DNA of 64,000 nucleotides from Patiria miniata (lineage: Eukaryota > Echinodermata > Asteroidea > Valvatida > Asterinidae): the NCBI RefSeq assembly GCF_015706575.1, contig NW_024037056.1, forward strand, positions 14,459,176-14,523,175. Direction: 5' to 3'. Each line of letters starts with the position of its first letter. Positions within the stretch are counted from its first letter, which is position 1. Both the position numbers and the translations under genes were made by a program. Below are positions 58,769-64,000 of this stretch, piece after piece. The notes under the pieces were generated by a model that saw nothing but the letters and a program-made list of their open reading frames with translations, was not told the origin of the DNA and searched no databases.

Positions 58769-58830
58769 AGGAAATATTGCCTTGCGACTAGGAAATATTG
58801 CCTTGCGACAAGGAAATATTGCCTTGCGAC
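58769..58830 (+). repeat. Three 21-bp tandem repeats abutting the GPCR start codon
   Basis: AGGAAATATTGCCTTGCGAC occurs at 58769-58788, 58790-58809 and 58811-58830, and the ATG of the GPCR follows directly. The period is 21 bases, so the repeats would read in frame with the GPCR as (EILPCDx). The only in-frame start candidates there are TTG codons, so this is most likely 5' UTR. Confidence 0.9.
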
Positions 58831-59871
58831 ATGGAGACCGTTTTGGACACGACAAACGGAACTGATGTCTTCCTTCGCGAAGATTGGGTCGTCGTCGTAC
58901 AAACAATGGTCCTAACCGTAACAACCGTTTTCGTCATCGTCGGCAACATTCTCTGCTTTTTGGTGCTTCTGAAAAGCGAAGACACCAACGAGGTAACGCG
59001 ACTGTGTATGTTGTTTCTGACTGCCACAGATACTGGTATAGGTTTTCTAATTTGTATACCGGTTACAGGTGCTACTGCTGCGGATCGCTGGCCGTACGGT
59101 GACACGTTTTGTATGGTGGTTGCTGTTGGTACTATCCTGTTGTCGCTGAGTAGTATCTTTGTGGTGGTGGTAAACGTGGAAAGATTTATAGCTATCGTGT
59201 GGCCGTTACGCAGCGTGACTTATGTTACCATCCCCAGGGTTAGGGTGGTGTTATGCAGTGTCTGGGTGCTTGGTGCTGCCTTTGCTGCCGTCTACTGCTT
59301 CCTGCCTAATCGCTCGGCCGTCTACCACCCGCATTTCCACACCTGTTTTGTGGACCCAGACGATCCCAACGAACAGGACAGTATCGGCGTGATGGCGGCG
59401 TGGGTTTTCGGCATTGTTCCGTTCCTTATCACGCTCTTGCTGTACGCTAGGTTGTACCAAATCGCCAGGCGCCACGCCCGGCAAATCAACGTCTTGGAAG
59501 GTGCTCAAAACCGGCATGTCATCAAGAAATCGGACCTCAAGACAGCCACTACTTTCTTCATCATCACAGCAGTCTTGGCCCTGTCCTGGATCCCGTTTGC
59601 TGTGGTCATCTGCTACGAGGGTGTAACTCGCCAAACGTCTCACCCAGCAGCGCCTTTCATCTCAGAGATCCTCTTACTTTCCAACAGTTACTGGAACATC
59701 GTCATCTACTCCATCAGGAACGTGAAGTTCAGGCGGTCGGGGATCCGATTAGTCCAGAATTGTTTTCGGAGGGGGAGGGACGGTAGATCCAGGAACAATG
59801 AGATCGAAGCAAGTAGGATCATAGAATCACCGACGTTTAAACAAAATGTGATGCTGACTCGCCACTTATGA
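58831..59871 (+). CDS. Intronless class-A (rhodopsin-like) GPCR
   Basis: 346 aa with seven membrane segments; the ATG at 58831 (METVLDTT) is the first true start and is followed by an N-glycosylation site (NGT). Hallmarks: TM1 VGNILCF, TM2 TATDTG, TM3 Cys in GDTFC, NVERFIAIV (ERF in place of DRY), TM4 VWVLG, second-loop Cys (HFHTCF), TM5 Pro (GIVPF) and LLLYARLY, TM6 SWIPF in place of CWxP, and TM7 WNIVIY in place of NPxxY. The third loop IARRHARQI and the TM6-TM7 order match the GPCR in VPS13B intron 28, so both belong to one family. A basic tail (RRGRDGRSR) follows TM7. The ligand is unknown. Whether upstream non-coding exons exist cannot be told. Confidence 0.92.
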   Translation: METVLDTTNGTDVFLREDWVVVVQTMVLTVTTVFVIVGNILCFLVLLKSEDTNEVTRLCMLFLTATDTGIGFLICIPVTGATAADRWPYGDTFCMVVAVGTILLSLSSIFVVVVNVERFIAIVWPLRSVTYVTIPRVRVVLCSVWVLGAAFAAVYCFLPNRSAVYHPHFHTCFVDPDDPNEQDSIGVMAAWVFGIVPFLITLLLYARLYQIARRHARQINVLEGAQNRHVIKKSDLKTATTFFIITAVLALSWIPFAVVICYEGVTRQTSHPAAPFISEILLLSNSYWNIVIYSIRNVKFRRSGIRLVQNCFRRGRDGRSRNNEIEASRIIESPTFKQNVMLTRHL

Positions 59872-59919
59872 AATGAGATGGGTGAAGCTGGATGAAGTAA
59901 AGTAATGGCTACACTCTAG

Positions 59920-60180
59920 AAAGTCCCTGGTCAGAATTGACCCGGAATTCGGGTTCTATTTTGACCCGACACTTTCCTGGGTCAAAATTACACTTTTGCC
60001 AAACTTGCCGGGTCAAAATGACCCGGAAAAGTTTAAACGCTCAAAGTTTCAATTTTGACCCAGGAAAGTGTCAGTTTTGGCCCAGAAAAGTGTCAATTTT
60101 GACCCTGCAATGTGTCAATTTGAGCCTGAAAAGGTCGGGTCAAAACTGAAGAACCGGGTCAAATCTGACCCGTGACTAAA
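59920..60180. repeat. Palindromic element built of GGGTCAAAATTGACCC-like motifs
   Basis: About ten GGGTCA or TGACCC hexamers in both orientations over 260 bases just after the second GPCR. The left side (CTGGTCAGAATTGACCCGG) and right side (CCGGGTCAAATCTGACCCG) form rough inverted repeats. Probably a MITE or foldback element. The GGGTCA hexamer resembles nuclear-receptor half-sites, but that may be chance. Confidence 0.65.
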
Positions 60181-60682
60181 AAGATGTAGAAAGGGGTTTA
60201 AAACCTTGTTGCCAACAAAAAAATGTTCGACTTTTGAAAGCACGGTGTACATTGAATAATGGTGTTTCTGGAATTGACATGCATAGTTAGAAATTGAAAA
60301 TACAAAATGGAAAAGGGAACAAAGAAGAGTGATGGTTTTAACAGGTGTTCAAAACACATTGCCTCTCCCCAAAATCAAGAAACATATAATTATGACGACG
60401 AATAAAAAAAAACTTGTCAAAGTGTGACAACAGAATCGGAGGGTACTTTGCAAGGATTGACACAAGACCGATTTCCAATCTTTTTTATCAGAAAGCCTGC
60501 CGTTTGTACAGGCATCCTGTGAATTTGTTAATATTTTTGTCTTCAGTATTTCGCTGAATACCTCTTAGATCATTTAAAAAATTACATTCGAAAATGGAGA
60601 CTTTTTGGATGTTTTGTAGAAAAAAGCATGAGTGGAGAAGGACTGGTTTTTTTTTTCAGTTTACATAAAAATGGTAGAAACT

Positions 60683-60865
60683 TACCCAGTTAATAACCAG
60701 GAAAAAAAATCTGTATTTCTAGATGCCCAGTCAATACAGTCATGCTGTAATTTTCAGGCGTAATTTGCACAGAGTTTGCCCGAAAATTACTGCTGCATTT
60801 TTCCCAAATGTCAGGGGTCATCACCTTTAATTTATTCATTTTTTTCCTGGTTATTAACCACGTAT
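60683..60865. mobile_element. Small inverted-repeat element
   Basis: GTTAATAACCAGGAAAAAAA at the left pairs with TTTTTTTCCTGGTTATTAAC at the right. Inside, CTGTAATTTTCAGGC pairs loosely with GCCCGAAAATTACTG. It is a hairpin-forming MITE-like unit. TTTTCCTGGTTATCC and AATAACCAGGAC near 63452-63502 may be a decayed relative. Confidence 0.55.
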
Positions 60866-61084
60866 ATTCCATATGAATATCAAGTGGAAAAATAGTCCTG
60901 ATTTCGATTTCCTTAAACACAAATTTTCCCACACGAGCTTTGATCCCTAACGTCGCTTACAATACGGAGGAAGTCCAGTACGTGAGCCTCATTATGGGCT
61001 AGATTCTACTGTAATACACACCCAAACGATACCTCTATTACGGAAGCTTGAATTGCCTTCCGCGATACCGCGTTGTCCTCAACA

Positions 61085-61510
61085 CACTTCTGACAATGTT
61101 TGTATACAACGTCAAGACATAAGTGTGAAAATATAGGCGTGATAAATTTTAAGAAAAGCAATGGAAATTCCTAATTCTGTTGCAAAGAAACAACTAATAT
61201 CCCCATTAATTTTGCGTCATAATAACACACTATATCCCCATTTGAAAATGAGTGAAACATTTGAAAATGTGAGCCGTGATGAGAAATTCTAAAAAAAAAA
61301 ACCACTGAATTCCTAATTTCGTTGCAACGAAACTACTAATATCCCCATTTGCGTCATTAAATAACACACTATTGCCAATGTTTTCATACACTGTCAAGAC
61401 CCTGAGTGAAACATCTGAAAATGTGGGCCGTGATGAGAAATTCTAAGAAAAACACTAGAAATTTCTAATTTCGTTGCAACGAAACTACTAATATCCCCAT
61501 TTGAGATTCC
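61085..61510 (+). repeat. Tandem array of about three 140-155 bp units
   Basis: The core CCTAATTTCGTTGCAACGAA followed by ACTACTAATATCCCCATTTG occurs three times (about 61170, 61312, 61467), with AATAACACACTAT and GTGAAACATTTGAAAATGTG in the spacers of each unit. It looks like a short satellite. Confidence 0.75.
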
Positions 61511-62520
61511 ACTGTTTACCCATAATGGTTTTGTTTGCCTGTTGCAAAATCAAATTTTCTTCCCGTTTGAATATTTTTCTACACTTAAATTTTTGCTTTT
61601 ATTAGCTTCTATATTTCGCTTTTAAAATCAGTCCATCCCGTTGCAATCTACCCTCTCCCCTCCCCCCCCCCCGCCACCTGATTTTAGCGTCGATGCTTTT
61701 CGAAATGAAACCACCGCCTCCATCACAACCGCGTGTCCGTACCCACCCCATCCCCCTTCAAAAAAAAACCGACAGTGCAATAACTGGCGTCATTCTTTAA
61801 ACACATCTTAAAATTTCCTGAGGAGATAATTATTATTATTGTCATTATTATAGCTGTACATGTAAAAGGTACTCCAACTAAATTATTCTCCTCCATACAA
61901 AAAGAACAATACTGTAACACAAATCTCGCAAGTCCTCTATTCAAACATTTAACATTACCATGAACTACATCTTTAAAATAGTTTTTACCGTCTTCGTATT
62001 TGTACAATGTTGTATTGCTTATTTTTTTGTACTGAGATAAGCACGATACATTGTATTTATTTTAACAACGCACACAAGCATTTGTAAACAAAAAAGAGGA
62101 GAAGAAAATAAGAGCAAACTTCGACATGAATATGCAGCTTAACAAAGTATTAAATTTTGCATAATACAATTTATAAGGCAATTCAAGCTTCCGTACTCTA
62201 TTGTTTCAGACTTCGGCACTAAATTACTGGCGCGAACCCGCTCGCGTCCATGGTCGCGCGTTAATAGGTAAATCGATCCCTTGCGTCCAAAATCGAAAAC
62301 TTCATTACACATTAACCCTGATGATTGTGTGATAAAACGTCCAAGGTTTCCTAATGATGCAATACGTGCTAAGGTCATGCATGATGTATAATAGACCTGG
62401 GCCCATGTATGTGTGAAGGCATAAATTTCAAGAACCAGTCACAGACGAATGGGCATTGTAAAGACAAACATTTTTGTTTTTTGTTCCCACTGATAATGTC
62501 AAAATAGCGCTAAACCTGGG

Positions 62521-62770
62521 CATGGCCGTCGCCAGGATTTTTTTCTAGAGGGGGGCAAAGCACATTTTCCCTCCGTAATCCCTGTAGGCCTACTTTTCCA
62601 GCATATTCTTGTTTATCATATTTTGACATTTGCCCCCCCCCCCAACCCTTTAAATAAACAGCAATATGACTTCGCGCCTCTTTTTCTTTTTCCCCGCCCC
62701 TTTTGTTCTCTTTTTTTTTCTTTTTCTTTTTTCTTTTTTCTTTTTTGCTTCCCCCCTCGCGACGCCCATG
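62521..62770 (+). mobile_element. MITE with 8-bp target duplication
   Basis: 250 bp starting CATGGCCGTCGCC and ending GCGACGCCCATG: 12-base terminal inverted repeats with one mismatch. It is flanked by AACCTGGG on both sides (62513-62520 and 62771-62778), a perfect 8-base target duplication, again hAT-like. The inside is C-rich and T-rich and non-coding. Confidence 0.8.
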
Positions 62771-64000
62771 AACCTGGGCCCAGTTCCGTGGAGATGCTGT
62801 AGCTACAAATTAGTGTATAACAAATTTATTTGCAAAAGCATTAAAGGGTTCATGAGATGAATTTTTCTTAGGAACACATTTTGTTCAACTTTCTACTCTC
62901 CTTAAATGTATGGACACTATTTGACATCCCTTTTTGGTTAACATTAATGAAAAGTGTACTTTTTAAACATTATTTAAAAAATGTGTCCGTACGTTTCCGG
63001 ACAACTGAGGAGCTGATGTTGTCGTCATTTCAGGAAGACACTGTTCAGTTTAGGGGTTTTCTGTTCAAATAATTTATTGTGAACCCAAACATTTGCTCAT
63101 CGACATCTGTCAGAAACGTTAGCTCATTGGCTTACTGTCGTGTACTGACAAATCAACGAATCACCAAAGAAAAGGAAATTAACGACAGCAAAATATCCGA
63201 TATTCTGGTACCTTTTGGTGCTGAAATAGCTGTAACATAGAGGTTTCTGCCCGAAATGGCATCTCACTTTTGCTCATGAATATGGAAATTGGCATTAGCA
63301 TAAAAACAAAAAAGGCACCAAAATACCCTTGAAAATGGCAAAGCGAAAATTGAAATAAGGTTAAATGGGACACAAAGGTACGTTCATTTTGAAGGATGGC
63401 ATAAAAATGAAACTGCATGGGCGCTTTAAAAATGCTCCGAACAATTGGCAAGTTTTCCTGGTTATCCATTATATTTTTCCCTCCAGTGTGAATAACCAGG
63501 ACAGAAATGAAGGCTTCAGTTCAGTTTCAAAACAAATAGCTCCGTGACTGAGCAAAGACGAGTAAAAGCATTTTATCAGAAGCACGGTGTTTAATGTGTG
63601 TTAATTTTTGCCTACTATGTCAACTTTATAGTCAGTCATATGATGTATGTGTTGTATGAACGCTCCATTTGTCATGATTGACTGTATTAGTGTGTTCACA
63701 CGATCCACAACATTTGAACATTTATTTCTAGTAAAAAGATAGACAGACAGTGGTGTCGTCTTTGCACGTCGCCAAAAAAAAAAAAAGACGTCGGGTGCCA
63801 AACAGAAGGGCAAATGAGCGTTCTGACGCAAAAATCATTTTCAAGAAAATTGCATTGAAAGGTTCTATTGTTCCCCCGCGCCTATTATGAATCCAATGTT
63901 CCCCCACACGTAATATAAATCGTACGAATTTGAAATTTGTCACACGTATGAATCATAAGTTTTGGAACAGCGTGTATTAATTTAGGACAAAAAAATGTTT

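Larger units (their letters stand above)
60181..64000. other. Right-end intergenic DNA, no gene seen
   Basis: AT-rich sequence with repeats described separately. No frame with recognisable similarity or splice context. Polypyrimidine runs at 61654-61672 and 62632-62760. Confidence 0.5.

Noticed and set aside
58798-58830. N-terminal extension of the second GPCR from a TTG
   Set aside because: It would translate a tandem repeat from a non-ATG codon; the ATG at 58831 is the natural start.

Overview
The window is animal nuclear DNA. It is intron-rich, has GT-AG exons with conserved phases, carries tRNA-derived SINEs and many small inverted-repeat DNA transposons, and holds strongly conserved metazoan genes. 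The protein sequences are closest to vertebrate homologues I remember but clearly diverged. The repeat style, including tRNA-SINEs and repeats of the 'GGGCCCAATTTCATAGCGC' kind, suggests an invertebrate deuterostome. An echinoderm, perhaps a sea star, is my best guess, but this is inference only.

Layout. (1) 1-105, minus strand: the 5' coding exon of an unidentified gene that runs off the left edge, divergent from VPS13B. (2) 2351-29227, plus: a complete VPS13B (COH1) gene in 49 coding exons. All joins are in phase and predict 4152 aa; the introns are compact and one is GC-AG. An intronless class-A GPCR (18016-19023) lies on the same strand inside its largest intron. (3) 29228-33946: VPS13B 3' flank, made largely of repeats, ending in a GC-rich E2F promoter with E2F-type sites. 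(4) 33947-38274, plus: an E2F1/2/3-type transcription factor, 8 coding exons, 417 aa, with a textbook AT-AC U12-type intron in the marked box. (5) 39734-41276, minus: a histamine N-methyltransferase-like gene, 3 exons, 299 aa. (6) 42584-51125, plus: Integrator subunit 9 (INTS9), 19 coding exons, 669 aa, head-to-head with the methyltransferase. (7) 51126-58830: gene-poor DNA. (8) 58831-59871, plus: a second intronless GPCR, related to the first. (9) 59872-64000: no gene seen, only repeats.

The genes do not form a pathway or operon. They are unrelated housekeeping functions (lipid transfer at the Golgi, cell-cycle transcription, snRNA 3'-end processing) plus a small-molecule methyltransferase and two members of what looks like a lineage-specific GPCR family. 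I found no evidence of a new multi-gene system. The most interesting signals are RNA-level (a stop-free AT-AC intron in E2F, a GC-AG intron, an exon relic) and mobile-DNA-level (two inverted-repeat elements with clean 8-bp target duplications, one nested in another repeat, and several foldback elements in introns and promoters).
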